Below, one piece after another: positions 42,425 to 51,806 of a stretch of 64,000 nucleotides of DNA. The DNA comes from Bacteroidales bacterium. GTDB taxonomy: Bacteria; Bacteroidota; Bacteroidia; Bacteroidales; UBA932. The stretch's first letter is position 1. Each line of letters starts with the position of its first letter. The notes beneath the pieces are model-generated. The model had not been told where the DNA came from. It searched no databases and saw nothing but the letters and a program-made list of their open reading frames with translations. The translations under genes and the position numbers were made by a program. The DNA lies in the NCBI GenBank assembly GCA_017427385.1, contig JAFRSW010000019.1, forward strand, positions 1 through 64,000. The letters are read 5' to 3'.

Positions 42425-44988
42425 AACGGATACTGACAATATTCACGCTCGTAACAGCTACTATTTTTACTCTTGACGCGCAAATGTTCCCTCTAATGGA
42501 AGCCCGCAAGGTCTTGCAAAACACAAGGGGATTCGCAGTCACCGGACAGGTGACGCAAAAAGAGGTAGACTCAAACGATTCAACCTGTCGGCTCGAAGTC
42601 ATTTCCTTTGAACTGCCGGCCAGAAGAGCAAAAGTTTTCGACAAGGTTGTGGAAGAGTACAATAAGGAGTCGGCGTTATCGGATGGCGGCCACTCCTTTG
42701 TGGCTGACCTTGGTCTGCCGGCCGCTGAGCGCGAGGGCATCCCTGGGATAAAGGCGGTAAAGCTGTATTACTTCCAGGGCAGGCCATATATTAGGACAGG
42801 CGACGGCCATAATTTTGTTAGCGTCCGGAAGAATCTGGACAATCCAGCATATCGTACTGCAAGTTGTATTGAATGGTGGCCGGAAGATACCCTTGGTACA
42901 GATGCCGAGAAACTGCTGTTCGGTAAGGTCGCGGGTCGGGTAATCACTGTGAAAGGACCTGTAGGTGATAAGGCCTATGTGCATAAGACTGAGCCAGTAA
43001 AGCCGGTGAAAGATGGTGAGTGTTTTGTTGCATTGCAAGAAATCCTTGAACTTGTGAGAATGTATGCGCTCCGGGAGTCGGATTTACAGAAGGAGGCTGT
43101 TATAAGCAGTATAAACAAGAGAGTTGAAACCATAGTTTCTTCGACAGGACACAAAGACCACGAGGAACATATCAAGAACATGATGTCCGCCCTTTCTGAT
43201 TTGCCTGGTTATAGATGCGATGTGGTCTTCCCGGAGGGCAGCGGTGTCCCGAACAGTCTCAATAAATCTATTCTCAATGCCCGTCTTGTCGATATTGCCG
43301 GAATCAAGTTCTTCCCTGGAGAAGCCTCAGAATCTGCTAAGTATGGGAAAGAATCGGCTAACGGATTGTTTATCATTAAAGCCAGGACAATACAATATGA
43401 CAAAACTGTCCCTCCGTTGAAAAGACCTTATTTGTCAAAGCCGTCCAATAATTATGATCCATACAATGGGAGGACTTTCCCGGTGTATACGGGTTTTTCG
43501 ACAATTCCTTTTGCTCCGGAAGACAAAGAGGAAGATGGTTTTGGCAAATATGCCTTGTGGTGTACGGCGGATTCCACTTATCTTGTAACATACTCAAGGG
43601 TACGCAGTAACGCCCATTACTGGCATCACATCCATGGTGATAAAACCCTTCGGGACAGGTTTACAGGCAAAGAGTATCCGATACGTTCCATTTGGGGGGT
43701 TCCTATGGATACAACTTATTTCATATCAGGACATACAAATGACATTGTCTGTTTCGTATCTGTTTATGATGCTCTGCCTCCAACTGCCACCTCGATAGAT
43801 ATTCTCGGTAAAGATGTGGATATCCCGACTCCTAAAGGCGGTACAGGATGGAAAAAGAGGCAGTCATACTATGACATTTCTGTTGCAGATATGCAGAAAA
43901 ACCAGCAGAAGATAGTCGGGAAACCCTGGATAATAAACCGCCCGGACAAAGTCCGTCGTTATATCGTTGACGGAAGGGAAACAACCCAGGAAGATGCCAA
44001 TGCCGTTTCTGAGATAGAGATAATCAAGCTATGCAATGATGGCCAACTGTTCATTTTCTCCAAGTTCCCGGATGATGTCAAGACTGTCCCATACTATTTC
44101 GTAGCATATGAAGATGTTCATTCAATTACCATACTTTTGAAGATGCTTCCTGAAGGAACCGTTGCAAATGCATCCTATTCCTTGGAGCAAATCAACAATA
44201 TGCTTAATATCGGCACATATACAAATGTGAAACTGAAAGTATTGGCACAAGACTGCAAAATGAGTGTTGTAGACAGCGTCAGGTTGTATCTTCGCGATAA
44301 TAAAAACCGATTCTTGATTTTTAATGATTTAGAGTCATTAGGAGAAAATCAGATTCAGTTGCAAGGCTATGATACCATGTGCCCTGGTCATGAAGTTGTC
44401 ACGCATACAGTCCATCTTGATGAACGGAATCACTTCATTCTGGATGGTAAAGAAATCGTTCCCCGAACACTTTATCGCAGGGTGCTCGGAATAGTTGAAA
44501 GAGAGGGGAACAATTCTCTCTGTGTTTTCAAAGTCAGTTATGATCCGGAGTCTTCATTCAATTATTACTGTCAGGTAGTAAAGAATATACAGAGGGTTAA
44601 AACGGAGTTAATATCCAAGATACATGAACGATTGACACAGAACCTGCGTTCAGACCATGATCAGTATTCTCTTCTGTATCATATTATTTATCAAATGGTC
44701 CCGATTCGTTTTTGTGAAGAACGAGATTACGGGAAACCTGTCAATGATAATCCTTTCCTTCCTTATTCTCTCTTAAGCGACCTGACAGTAACTATCAACG
44801 GAATTCGCCATCCAGAATTGCGGGATTTTGATGCCATTTTGAATTATTTTGATGAAAATGGTCTCATGTTCGACAGCATAAGGTATTTTTCGGAAGGAAA
44901 GGAATGGAGTTATACAGGACATCACGGTACGGATGCAAAACTGAAATTTGATATTGTGATAGGCGCCACACACACAAATGCCAAATAA
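42421..44988 (+). CDS. Exported protein of unknown function, 855 residues, in the ECF sigma operon
   Basis: It has a signal peptide (MKRILTIFTLVTATIFTLDAQ) and no lipobox. I do not recognise the family. The N-terminal 160 residues look like a compact alpha/beta domain (NTRGFAVTGQVTQKEVDSND, PGIKAVKLYYFQGRPYIRTGDG). Two later segments, RYIVDGRETTQEDANAV near residue 520 and FILDGKEIVPRTLYR near 680, resemble the VDGKE turn of TonB-plug-like domains of Bacteroidota, but no barrel or repeat follows. It is AT-richer than the window average and translationally coupled to the anti-sigma gene (ATGA). A periplasmic sensor or effector controlled by this sigma factor is a guess. Confidence 0.75.
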   Translation: MKRILTIFTLVTATIFTLDAQMFPLMEARKVLQNTRGFAVTGQVTQKEVDSNDSTCRLEVISFELPARRAKVFDKVVEEYNKESALSDGGHSFVADLGLPAAEREGIPGIKAVKLYYFQGRPYIRTGDGHNFVSVRKNLDNPAYRTASCIEWWPEDTLGTDAEKLLFGKVAGRVITVKGPVGDKAYVHKTEPVKPVKDGECFVALQEILELVRMYALRESDLQKEAVISSINKRVETIVSSTGHKDHEEHIKNMMSALSDLPGYRCDVVFPEGSGVPNSLNKSILNARLVDIAGIKFFPGEASESAKYGKESANGLFIIKARTIQYDKTVPPLKRPYLSKPSNNYDPYNGRTFPVYTGFSTIPFAPEDKEEDGFGKYALWCTADSTYLVTYSRVRSNAHYWHHIHGDKTLRDRFTGKEYPIRSIWGVPMDTTYFISGHTNDIVCFVSVYDALPPTATSIDILGKDVDIPTPKGGTGWKKRQSYYDISVADMQKNQQKIVGKPWIINRPDKVRRYIVDGRETTQEDANAVSEIEIIKLCNDGQLFIFSKFPDDVKTVPYYFVAYEDVHSITILLKMLPEGTVANASYSLEQINNMLNIGTYTNVKLKVLAQDCKMSVVDSVRLYLRDNKNRFLIFNDLESLGENQIQLQGYDTMCPGHEVVTHTVHLDERNHFILDGKEIVPRTLYRRVLGIVEREGNNSLCVFKVSYDPESSFNYYCQVVKNIQRVKTELISKIHERLTQNLRSDHDQYSLLYHIIYQMVPIRFCEERDYGKPVNDNPFLPYSLLSDLTVTINGIRHPELRDFDAILNYFDENGLMFDSIRYFSEGKEWSYTGHHGTDAKLKFDIVIGATHTNAK

Positions 44989-44992
44989 TTGC

Positions 44993-45000
44993 TATATTTG
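44993..45000 (+). promoter_or_regulatory. Promoter -7 box for the hexuronate transporter
   Basis: TATATTTG matches TAnnTTTG, 29 bases before the transporter start. No CCGTGCACGG operator is present here. Confidence 0.65.
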
Positions 45001-45025
45001 AAAGATTTAGGAAAAACAATCTTTC
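45000..45025. promoter_or_regulatory. Inverted repeat in the transporter leader
   Basis: GAAAGATT and AATCTTTC form perfect 8-base arms with a 10-base spacer between the -7 box and the start codon. It could be a regulator site or an mRNA hairpin; no other copy was noticed. Confidence 0.35.
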
Positions 45026-45029
45026 GAAT

Positions 45030-46496
45030 ATGAGTAATACACAAACCAAACTGATGACCAATTGGCGCTGGTGGCTTTGCTCGCTGCTGTTCGTGGCAAC
45101 GACGGTGAACTACCTCGACCGCCAGGTGCTTTCGCTGACCTACGAGAACTTCATCAAGCCGGAGTTCCATTGGACTGACGACAACTACGGCACAATCACC
45201 GCTTTCTTCTCCATCTTCTACGCAATCGCATGCCTGTTCGCGGGCAAGTTCGTGGACTGGATGGGCACGAAGAAGGGATATCTCATTGCCATCGGCGTAT
45301 GGTCCGCCGGCGCCTGCCTGCACGCCGCGTGCGGCTGGGCCACCGGACTGATCGTGGGTGAGGACCTCGTAGCCCTGAGGGGCATGGAGGTGGCATCCAA
45401 CGTCGCCCTGGCCATATCTACTACATCCGTCTATCTGTTCCTGCTCTGCCGAGGCATACTTGCTCTCGGTGAGGCCGGAAACTTCCCGGCAGCAATTAAG
45501 GTGACGGCTGAATACTTCCCCAAGAAGGACCGCGCGTTCGCGACCTCCATCTTCAATGCAGGCGCATCCGTGGGCGCTCTCGCCGCGCCTCTCTGCATCC
45601 CGCCGCTGGCCATGAAGTTCGGCTGGGAGATGGCGTTCATCATCATCGGTGCCCTCGGTTTCATCTGGATGTTCTTCTGGGCGTTCATGTATGAGAAGCC
45701 CGAGAAGAGCAAGCACGTGAACGAGGCCGAACTGGCCTACATCCATCAGGATGATGCCGAAAAGGCCGACGCTCCTGTCATTCCGAGCGAAGCGAAGGAA
45801 TCTACCGAAAAGCAGATCTCCCTTTGGAAGTGCTTCTCTTTCAAGCAGACCTGGCAGTTCATCACCGGTAAATTCTTCACCGACGGTGTGTGGTGGTTCT
45901 TCCTCTTCTGGGCCCCTTCCTACTTCAGCAACCAGTTCAACGCCCCGGTTACCACGCCCCTCGGACAGTGGCTGATATTCACTCTGTATCTGATAGTTAC
46001 GGTGGTTTCCATCGGCGGAGGATATCTCCCGAAGATCTTCGTGGAGAAGAGGGGAATGCACCCTTATCCCGGCCGCATGCTGGCGATGCTGATCTTCGCA
46101 TTCTTCCCGCTCTGCGCCCTGCTGGCCCAGCCTCTGGGAATGAAGTTCAATTCTGCGTGGATTCCGGCCATCCTGATCGGCCTTGCGGCCGCGGGACACC
46201 AGGCCTGGAGCGCCAACCTGTTCTCCACCATCGGCGACATGTTCCCCAAGAGCGCGATTGCGACCGTGACGGGAATCGGAGCCATGGCAGGAGGTGTGGG
46301 ATCGATGTTCATCCAGAAGATCGCTGGCCGCCTGTTCACCTATTCGGAGAGCATGGGCGACGCCTTCACGTTCATGGGATTCAGCGGCAAGCCTGCCGGA
46401 TACTTCATCATGTTCTGCTTCTGCGGTGTGGCCTACCTCATCGCCTGGAGCATCATGAAGAGCCTCGTGCCGAAGTACAAGCCTATAGAACTCTGA
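45030..46496 (+). CDS. MFS hexuronate transporter, ExuT-like
   Basis: This 488-residue inner-membrane carrier of the anion:cation symporter group probably imports galacturonate or glucuronate to feed UxaC. Family features are the start TNWRWWLCSLLFVATTVNYLDRQVLSL, the loop motif FVDWMGTKKGYL, GEAGNFPAAIKVTAEYFPKKDRA and an LFSTIGDMFPKSAIATVTG segment in the second half. About twelve membrane segments can be counted. In the central cytoplasmic loop, residues about 249-258 (PVIPSEAKES) are encoded by a 30-base interspersed repeat. It is separated from the catabolic operon by the AT-rich block at 40447-44988 and has no visible LacI operator. Confidence 0.88.
   Translation: MSNTQTKLMTNWRWWLCSLLFVATTVNYLDRQVLSLTYENFIKPEFHWTDDNYGTITAFFSIFYAIACLFAGKFVDWMGTKKGYLIAIGVWSAGACLHAACGWATGLIVGEDLVALRGMEVASNVALAISTTSVYLFLLCRGILALGEAGNFPAAIKVTAEYFPKKDRAFATSIFNAGASVGALAAPLCIPPLAMKFGWEMAFIIIGALGFIWMFFWAFMYEKPEKSKHVNEAELAYIHQDDAEKADAPVIPSEAKESTEKQISLWKCFSFKQTWQFITGKFFTDGVWWFFLFWAPSYFSNQFNAPVTTPLGQWLIFTLYLIVTVVSIGGGYLPKIFVEKRGMHPYPGRMLAMLIFAFFPLCALLAQPLGMKFNSAWIPAILIGLAAAGHQAWSANLFSTIGDMFPKSAIATVTGIGAMAGGVGSMFIQKIAGRLFTYSESMGDAFTFMGFSGKPAGYFIMFCFCGVAYLIAWSIMKSLVPKYKPIEL
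45774..45803. repeat. 30-base interspersed repeat inside the hexuronate transporter gene
   Basis: The 30 bases begin CCTGTCATTCCGAGCGAAGC and end GAAGGAATCT. They are identical to 50241-50270, which lies in another gene and another reading frame. Confidence 0.85.
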
Positions 46497-46513
46497 TATT
46501 CCGACTCCTTGTT

Positions 46514-46547
46514 ATTTGAGCGCAAATGATTAAATTTGCGCTCAAAT
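46514..46547. promoter_or_regulatory. Perfect 14-base inverted repeat overlapping the lysS promoter
   Basis: ATTTGAGCGCAAAT and ATTTGCGCTCAAAT are perfect arms around GATTAA. The second arm overlaps a TAAATTTG -7 box (46531-46538) that lies 18 bases before the lysS start. It follows the transporter stop by 17 bases and could also serve as that gene's terminator hairpin. Confidence 0.6.
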
Positions 46548-46556
46548 TATATAGTA

Positions 46557-48107
46557 ATGGCAAACATCGAATACAACGAACAGGAGCAGATCCGCAGGGA
46601 CTCCCTCTCAAAGTTGCGCGAACTGGGCATCGAGCCCTATCCGGCAGCATTATATCCGGTAAACGATACCACCAAAAACATAAGCGAGAACTTCGATCCC
46701 GAGAAGGGTAACTTCGCGGACGTGTGCCTTGCGGGGCGCATCATGAGCCGCCGCATCATGGGCGCGGCGTCCTTCGGCGAACTGCAGGACGAGACCGGAC
46801 GCATCCAGATTTACGTGAAGCGCGATGAAATCTGCCCCGGCGAGGACAAGACCATGTACAACACCGTGTGGAAGAAGCTCCTCGACATAGGCGATGTAAT
46901 CGGCATCAAGGGATATGCCTTCATCACCCAGACCGGCCAGCTGAGCATCCACGTGAAGGAACTCACTCTGCTGAGCAAATCACTCCGCGTTCTGCCTATC
47001 GTGAAGGAAGTGGACGGCGTTGTGCACGATGCGTTCACCGATCCGGAGATGCGTTACCGCCAGCGCTACGTGGACCTCATCGTCAACCCCCAGGTGAAGG
47101 ATACTTTCTTCAAGAGGGCCAAGATAATCGCCACGATGCGCGAGTATTTCAACGCCGCCGGCTGCCTCGAGGTGGAGACCCCCATCCTCCAGAGCATCCC
47201 CGGAGGCGCTACCGCCCGTCCCTTCATCACCCATCATAACGCCCTGGATATTCCCCTCTACCTGCGTATAGCCAACGAACTCTACCTCAAGCGCCTCATC
47301 GTGGGCGGCTTCAGCGGAGTGTACGAGTTCGCGAAGGACTTCCGTAACGAGGGTATGGACAAGACCCACAACCCCGAGTTTACTTGCATGGAGATCTACG
47401 TGGCCTACAAGGACTATATCTGGATGATGGACTTCGTGGAGAAGATGCTCCAGAAGATTGCCGTGGCCGTGAACGGCACCACCAAGGTGCAGATAGGGGA
47501 GAACGAGGTGGACTTCGGCGGCACTTACCGCAGGCTGCCCATCCTCGACGCCATCAAGGAATACGCCGGAGTGGACGTGAGCGGCATGGACGAGGCCGAA
47601 CTCCGCGCCACCTGCAAGAAACTGAACGTTGAGGTGGAGCCTTCCATGGGCAAGGGCAAGCTGATAGATGCCATCTTCGGAGAATATGCCGAAAAGAACC
47701 TTATCCAGCCTACCTTTATCATCGATTATCCCGTTGAGATGTCGCCTCTTACCAAGCGCCACCGCAGCAATCCCGCGCTCACCGAGCGCTTCGAGCTGTT
47801 CGTGTGCGGCAAGGAGCTGGCGAACGCATATTCCGAACTCAACGACCCCATCGACCAGCTGGAGCGCTTCGAGGAGCAGGCCTGCCTGAAGAGCAAGGGC
47901 GACGACGAGGCGATGTTCATCGACTTCGACTTCGTGCGCGCTCTCGAATACGGCATGCCTCCTACCTCCGGCCTTGGAATGGGTATCGACCGTCTCACCA
48001 TGTTCATGACCGGCCAGACGGCCATTCAGGACGTGCTCTTCTTCCCGCAGATGCGGCCCGAGAAAATCGTAAAGACCGAAAAGAGTGAATCTTCAGATAC
48101 CGAATAA
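46557..48107 (+). CDS. lysS: Lysyl-tRNA synthetase (class II)
   Basis: This enzyme charges tRNA-Lys. The 516-residue protein has the N-terminal OB fold (about 50-150, [24 protein letters not shown]) and the class II core: motif 1 near [15 protein letters not shown], motif 2 [20 protein letters not shown], motif 3 [21 protein letters not shown]. It starts at 46557 ([10 protein letters not shown]); an ATG at 46536 lies inside the promoter box. The asnA start overlaps its last 23 bases. The bacterial C-terminal half includes a helical segment ([15 protein letters not shown]), a normal family insertion. Confidence 0.97.
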   Translation: MANIEYNEQEQIRRDSLSKLRELGIEPYPAALYPVNDTTKNISENFDPEKGNFADVCLAGRIMSRRIMGAASFGELQDETGRIQIYVKRDEICPGEDKTMYNTVWKKLLDIGDVIGIKGYAFITQTGQLSIHVKELTLLSKSLRVLPIVKEVDGVVHDAFTDPEMRYRQRYVDLIVNPQVKDTFFKRAKIIATMREYFNAAGCLEVETPILQSIPGGATARPFITHHNALDIPLYLRIANELYLKRLIVGGFSGVYEFAKDFRNEGMDKTHNPEFTCMEIYVAYKDYIWMMDFVEKMLQKIAVAVNGTTKVQIGENEVDFGGTYRRLPILDAIKEYAGVDVSGMDEAELRATCKKLNVEVEPSMGKGKLIDAIFGEYAEKNLIQPTFIIDYPVEMSPLTKRHRSNPALTERFELFVCGKELANAYSELNDPIDQLERFEEQACLKSKGDDEAMFIDFDFVRALEYGMPPTSGLGMGIDRLTMFMTGQTAIQDVLFFPQMRPEKIVKTEKSESSDTE

Positions 48108-49128
48108 CTACTCCCCCCTGCTGAACCCGCGGCAGACGGAGGGCGCCATCAAGGAAATCAAGGATTTCTTCCAGATGAACCTCGCCTCGGAGCTGCGCCT
48201 GCGCCGTGTGACCGCGCCCCTCTTCGTGAAGAAGGGCACGGGTATCAACGACGACCTTAACGGCGTAGAACGCGCGGTGAGTTTCCCTGTGAAGGACATG
48301 GGCGGCGAAGTGTGCGAAATCGTGCACTCGCTGGCCAAGTGGAAGCGCCTCACCCTCGCCGAATACGGCATCGAGCCGGGCTACGGCATCTACACCGACA
48401 TGAACGCCATCCGGGCGGACGAGGAGCTGGACAACGTCCACTCCCTGTACGTGGACCAGTGGGACTGGGAGCGTGTTATGGCCGCCGGCGAGCGGAACCC
48501 GGAGTATCTAAAAGATATAGTCCGCCGCATCTGGTCTGCCATCGTCCGCACAGAGTTTATGGTGTGCGAGAAATACCCCGTAATCACCCCTTTCCTTCCC
48601 GAGGAAATCCACTTCATCCATGCAGAGCAGCTGCGGAGGATGTATCCGGATATAAGCCCGAAGGAGAGGGAAGATGCCATCTGCAAGGAGTTCGGAGCGG
48701 TGTTCGTGGCCGGAATCGGCTGCGCCCTCGGTGACGGGCTTAAGCACGACGGGCGTTCCGCCGACTACGACGACTGGAGCACTCCCGCCCAGTGGGATGG
48801 GGAGATGCTGCCGGGCTTGAACGGGGATATCCTTGTCTGGAATCCTGTGCTTGGGCATAGTTTCGAGCTGTCCTCCATGGGCATACGTGTGGACCGTGCT
48901 TCGCTTCTGCGCCAGCTCTCCATCGCCGGGGAAGAGAAGAAGGCTGAGCTCTACTTCCATCAGGAACTGCTTTCCGGGCACCTGCCCCAGAGTATCGGCG
49001 GCGGCATCGGACAGAGCCGCCTCTGCATGTTCTTCCTGCGCAAGGCTCACATCGGCGAGATCCAGGCCTCCGTCTGGCCCGCCGAGATGATCGCCTCCTG
49101 CTCCGAAAACAACATCCCCCTCATATGA
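48085..49128 (+). CDS. asnA: Aspartate--ammonia ligase
   Basis: AsnA makes asparagine from aspartate and ammonia using ATP; its fold is that of class II tRNA synthetases. The 347-residue protein shows [39 protein letters not shown], the [10 protein letters not shown] segment, VDQWDWERV, and the C-terminal [23 protein letters not shown] with the ATP-binding Arg. The start is a GTG at 48085, placing the N-terminus ([19 protein letters not shown]) inside the end of lysS. Its stop overlaps the next gene (ATGA). Confidence 0.96.
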   Translation: MNLQIPNNYSPLLNPRQTEGAIKEIKDFFQMNLASELRLRRVTAPLFVKKGTGINDDLNGVERAVSFPVKDMGGEVCEIVHSLAKWKRLTLAEYGIEPGYGIYTDMNAIRADEELDNVHSLYVDQWDWERVMAAGERNPEYLKDIVRRIWSAIVRTEFMVCEKYPVITPFLPEEIHFIHAEQLRRMYPDISPKEREDAICKEFGAVFVAGIGCALGDGLKHDGRSADYDDWSTPAQWDGEMLPGLNGDILVWNPVLGHSFELSSMGIRVDRASLLRQLSIAGEEKKAELYFHQELLSGHLPQSIGGGIGQSRLCMFFLRKAHIGEIQASVWPAEMIASCSENNIPLI

Positions 49129-50060
49129 AAAAGATCCTCCTGATCAGCCTTTTGACCCTGGCCCTCTGCGGCTGCGGGCGCAAGACCATAATCGGCGTCA
49201 GCTTCCCCGAGCCCCCGATCGAGTTCGCTACGAATGCAGATTTCGGGATGGAGCTGATCAACTACTACAATATCGTTCAGCTGCCCGACGGTACCTACAG
49301 GATGTATTTCTCCGGCAATCCCCTCGATGGGATAGCCGAGAACGAGAGGGCCCAGAACCTCTATCTTGCCGAGTCTACCGACGGCTTCCACTATGAGATG
49401 AAGTGCAAGGTTATGGATATGGTAATCGAGCAGTCGGTGTTCATGGTTAAGGACAAGGAGTATCCCTACCGCATGGTCGGTTGCCAGTGGATAGGCGAAA
49501 AGAGCTGGGAGCGCGGTGTGTTCTTATGGAAGTCGAAGGATGGAATCGAGTTCACCGATCGCAAGATGCTTTACGACAAGATCCACGACACCCAGAACGT
49601 GATGGTCACCCGCGGCAATCGCTGGAAACTCTATTCCAGGATTACCCAGGAGCACTACAAGAACCGTCGTATGACCGTGGCGGAATTCAATAAAAGGGGA
49701 GAGCAGCTGAGCGATACCGAGATATTGGCGGGAGATTTCCTCTATAATAACGCAGCATGCAAGGTGGACAAGCGTTACGACTTGCTTTTCCCTACCTATT
49801 ATAATACGCACGGAGGCACTACCGATGCATGCTTTTTCAGGTGTTATCTGACAGACGGCCCCTTCATCCGTGAGTTCCCTTGCGAGCTTAACCGCTGGGT
49901 GGAGGCCGATGAGCACTGGGTGCTCGCCTGCCCTGGTTTTGTCTTCATCAATGGCGAGAGGTATCTTGCCTATAATTCCCGCACTCGTTCCCACGAAACA
50001 AGCGAAACCGGGATGGTCAGCCGTTATAAACTGGTGAAGGCAGTTATTGAATACGAATGA
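49125..50060 (+). CDS. Lipoprotein with a beta-propeller glycosidase-like fold
   Basis: This 311-residue lipoprotein has lipobox LCGC (Cys17). Repeating segments such as YYNIVQLPDGTYRMYFSG, NLYLAESTDGFHYE, RGVFLWKSKDGIEF and NVMVTRGNRWKLYSRI look like blades of a five-bladed propeller as in GH43/GH32-type enzymes, but I cannot place a full catalytic triad. It overlaps asnA upstream and the methyltransferase gene downstream by four bases each, so it rides in a housekeeping operon. Its substrate is unknown. Confidence 0.6.
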   Translation: MKKILLISLLTLALCGCGRKTIIGVSFPEPPIEFATNADFGMELINYYNIVQLPDGTYRMYFSGNPLDGIAENERAQNLYLAESTDGFHYEMKCKVMDMVIEQSVFMVKDKEYPYRMVGCQWIGEKSWERGVFLWKSKDGIEFTDRKMLYDKIHDTQNVMVTRGNRWKLYSRITQEHYKNRRMTVAEFNKRGEQLSDTEILAGDFLYNNAACKVDKRYDLLFPTYYNTHGGTTDACFFRCYLTDGPFIREFPCELNRWVEADEHWVLACPGFVFINGERYLAYNSRTRSHETSETGMVSRYKLVKAVIEYE

Positions 50061-50863
50061 CCCCGGAACTGATTACATCTGCCCAGAATCCCAAGCTGAA
50101 GAGGCTGCTAGCCCTTCAGGAAAAGTCCCGTCTGCGCCGCTCGGAAGGGGTTTTCGTCGTCGAAGGCCGCCGCGAGTTGGAGCATTGCCTCGCGGCGGGT
50201 TACGAGGTCGAGGCTGTATTTATCTGCCCTGAGATCTATACCTGTCATTCCGAGCGAAGCGAAGGAATCTCCACCTTCCATCTATCCAAAGAGATATACG
50301 CGAAGGTGGCGTACCGGGAGGGGACTGAAGGGATAATCGCCGAGGTAAAGGCGAAGTATCTGACACTGGACGATCTGGCCTTGAAGGAGCATCCGCTGGT
50401 GATGGTGCTGGAAGGCGTGGAGAAACCCGGAAACCTTGGCGCGGTGCTACGCAGCGCTGATGCCGCCGGAGCCGACGCAGTCATCATCTGCGACCCCCTC
50501 ACAGACCTCTACAACCCTAATCTCATCCGCGCCAGCATCGGAGCAGTCTTCACCGTACCTGTCGTCTGCTGTTCATCCGAGGACGCCATCGCCTTCCTCA
50601 AGGCCCGCGGCATCCGCATCCTCACCGCCCAACTGCAGGATTCTTCCCCCTATTATGATGTGGATATGACCTGCGGCACCGCCCTGGTGATGGGCACCGA
50701 GGCCACCGGCCTCACCCCTGTCTGGCGCATCGCCGCCGACGCCCACATCCTCATTCCCATGCTCGGCCGCCTCGATTCCCTCAACGTGAGCGTCTCCGCC
50801 GCCATTTTGCTGTACGAGGCCGTCCGTCAGCGGCAGGTCGTGGTCAAAAAAGACTTGTTTTGA
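50057..50863 (+). CDS. TrmH/SpoU-family RNA 2'-O-methyltransferase
   Basis: This 268-residue SPOUT methyltransferase probably modifies a ribose in tRNA or rRNA using S-adenosylmethionine. It has an N-terminal substrate domain (LITSAQNPKLKRLLALQEKSRLRRSEG) and the three SPOUT motifs that form the trefoil knot: EKPGNLGAVLRSADAAGADAV, MGTEATGLTPVWR, and SLNVSVSAAILLYE. Residues about 62-72 (CHSERSEGIS) are encoded by the 30-base interspersed repeat. The target nucleotide is not predictable. The gene overlaps the upstream lipoprotein gene by ATGA, and its last codons lie in an inverted repeat. Confidence 0.92.
   Translation: MTPELITSAQNPKLKRLLALQEKSRLRRSEGVFVVEGRRELEHCLAAGYEVEAVFICPEIYTCHSERSEGISTFHLSKEIYAKVAYREGTEGIIAEVKAKYLTLDDLALKEHPLVMVLEGVEKPGNLGAVLRSADAAGADAVIICDPLTDLYNPNLIRASIGAVFTVPVVCCSSEDAIAFLKARGIRILTAQLQDSSPYYDVDMTCGTALVMGTEATGLTPVWRIAADAHILIPMLGRLDSLNVSVSAAILLYEAVRQRQVVVKKDLF
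50241..50270. repeat. 30-base interspersed repeat inside the TrmH-family gene
   Basis: These bases are identical over 30 positions to 45774-45803 but read in a different frame, giving CHSERSEG here and VIPSEAKES there. Confidence 0.85.
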
Positions 50864-50919
50864 CCACGAGGGTACGTTTTTTGAGGGGTTTGTGGTCAAA
50901 TGATGGTCTTTTTGACCAC
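50839..50919. promoter_or_regulatory. Two tandem GTGGTCAAA...TTTGACCAC hairpins
   Basis: The first inverted repeat (50839-50868) has perfect 11-base arms CGTGGTCAAAA/TTTTGACCACG and covers the methyltransferase stop codon. The second (50892-50919) has perfect 9-base arms with the same core. They fill the space before the beta-barrel gene and may terminate the upstream operon or bind a regulator. Confidence 0.65.
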
Positions 50920-50933
50920 GTGATGAAAGAGAA

Positions 50934-51668
50934 ATGAAAAGATTACTTACGATAGCTATTATCCTTGCTGCCATCTGGCCGGCAGCAGGGCAGCGCATCA
51001 ACCTGAACGCCTTCACCCGGGAGCTGAGTTTCGGCATCGGCGCAGGGGCGACATTCGAGAATAACTTTGGATCCGACGCCAATTACTGGCTGAACTACAG
51101 CAAGTACTACAGCCCTCATCTGGGTGCACGGTTCGGTGTCCAGTATATGCCTGAATATCTGGGAGTTGAAGACTTTGTACGTTTTCCTTTGGCTTTGTCG
51201 GTCCGCACCGGTATGCGCACTCCAAACGAGGCCTACACCTACGGAGCCCTGGCCGCCATCGACCTGATCGATGCGTTTGTATGGGACAGCGACAATCTGG
51301 TGGTGGATATGTTCGCGGTGTTCCTGCTGAGTCTTATCAGCCGCGCGGAATTCTTTGTCGGCATCACCCCTGGCTTCATTCAGGGGGGAGACAATATACA
51401 TACTGCCTGGTACACTGGCCTTGACGGTAATACCTATAAGGAATATCACGGCATCAATAAAGCCGGAAGTTTCTTCTGCTCTGCAGATGCAGGCGTGAAT
51501 TTCTCCTGGCGTATCTGGCGCTTCACCATCAATATGAGCCCGGTAGTGCACTATAATGTGACGGGTAATTATCATATTTACAGCGCCAACGAAAGCACCG
51601 TCCATCCGCAGGATACCCCCATCCGCTGGCTGTTTTCGATGAATTTCGGGCTGGGGTATTTGTTTTAG
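50934..51668 (+). CDS. Putative outer-membrane beta-barrel protein
   Basis: This 244-residue protein has a signal peptide (MKRLLTIAIILAAIWPAAGQ) followed by alternating hydrophobic beta strands (LSFGIGAGATFENNFG, HLGARFGVQYMPEYLG, FPLALSVRTGM, RFTINMSPVVHYNV) and a terminal aromatic (GLGYLF), as in small outer-membrane barrels. One long hydrophobic stretch (LVVDMFAVFLLSLISRAEFFVGI) is unusual for a barrel. Function unknown. It is preceded by two tandem hairpins and followed by tRNA-Ala. Confidence 0.6.
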   Translation: MKRLLTIAIILAAIWPAAGQRINLNAFTRELSFGIGAGATFENNFGSDANYWLNYSKYYSPHLGARFGVQYMPEYLGVEDFVRFPLALSVRTGMRTPNEAYTYGALAAIDLIDAFVWDSDNLVVDMFAVFLLSLISRAEFFVGITPGFIQGGDNIHTAWYTGLDGNTYKEYHGINKAGSFFCSADAGVNFSWRIWRFTINMSPVVHYNVTGNYHIYSANESTVHPQDTPIRWLFSMNFGLGYLF

Positions 51669-51680
51669 AAAAATAATTTC

Positions 51681-51688
51681 TATCTTTG
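51681..51688 (+). promoter_or_regulatory. Promoter -7 box of tRNA-Ala
   Basis: TATCTTTG is an exact consensus match and ends ten bases before the mature 5' end of the tRNA. Confidence 0.75.
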
Positions 51689-51698
51689 CAGTCCCAAC

Positions 51699-51771
<73 letters not shown>

Positions 51772-51775
51772 CAAA

Positions 51776-51806
51776 AACGCAGACCGAAAGGCCTGCGTTC
51801 TGTTTT
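51776..51806. terminator. Bidirectional terminator between tRNA-Ala and smpB
   Basis: AACGCAG and CTGCGTT pair around a ten-base loop; the plus strand continues TGTTTTTT and the minus strand continues TTTTTG. It serves tRNA-Ala and the convergent smpB gene. Confidence 0.8.

Noticed and set aside
42421-44988. TonB-dependent receptor call for the 855-residue exported protein
   Set aside because: The VDGKE-like turns are suggestive, but there is no plug core, no barrel strand pattern and no terminal aromatic.
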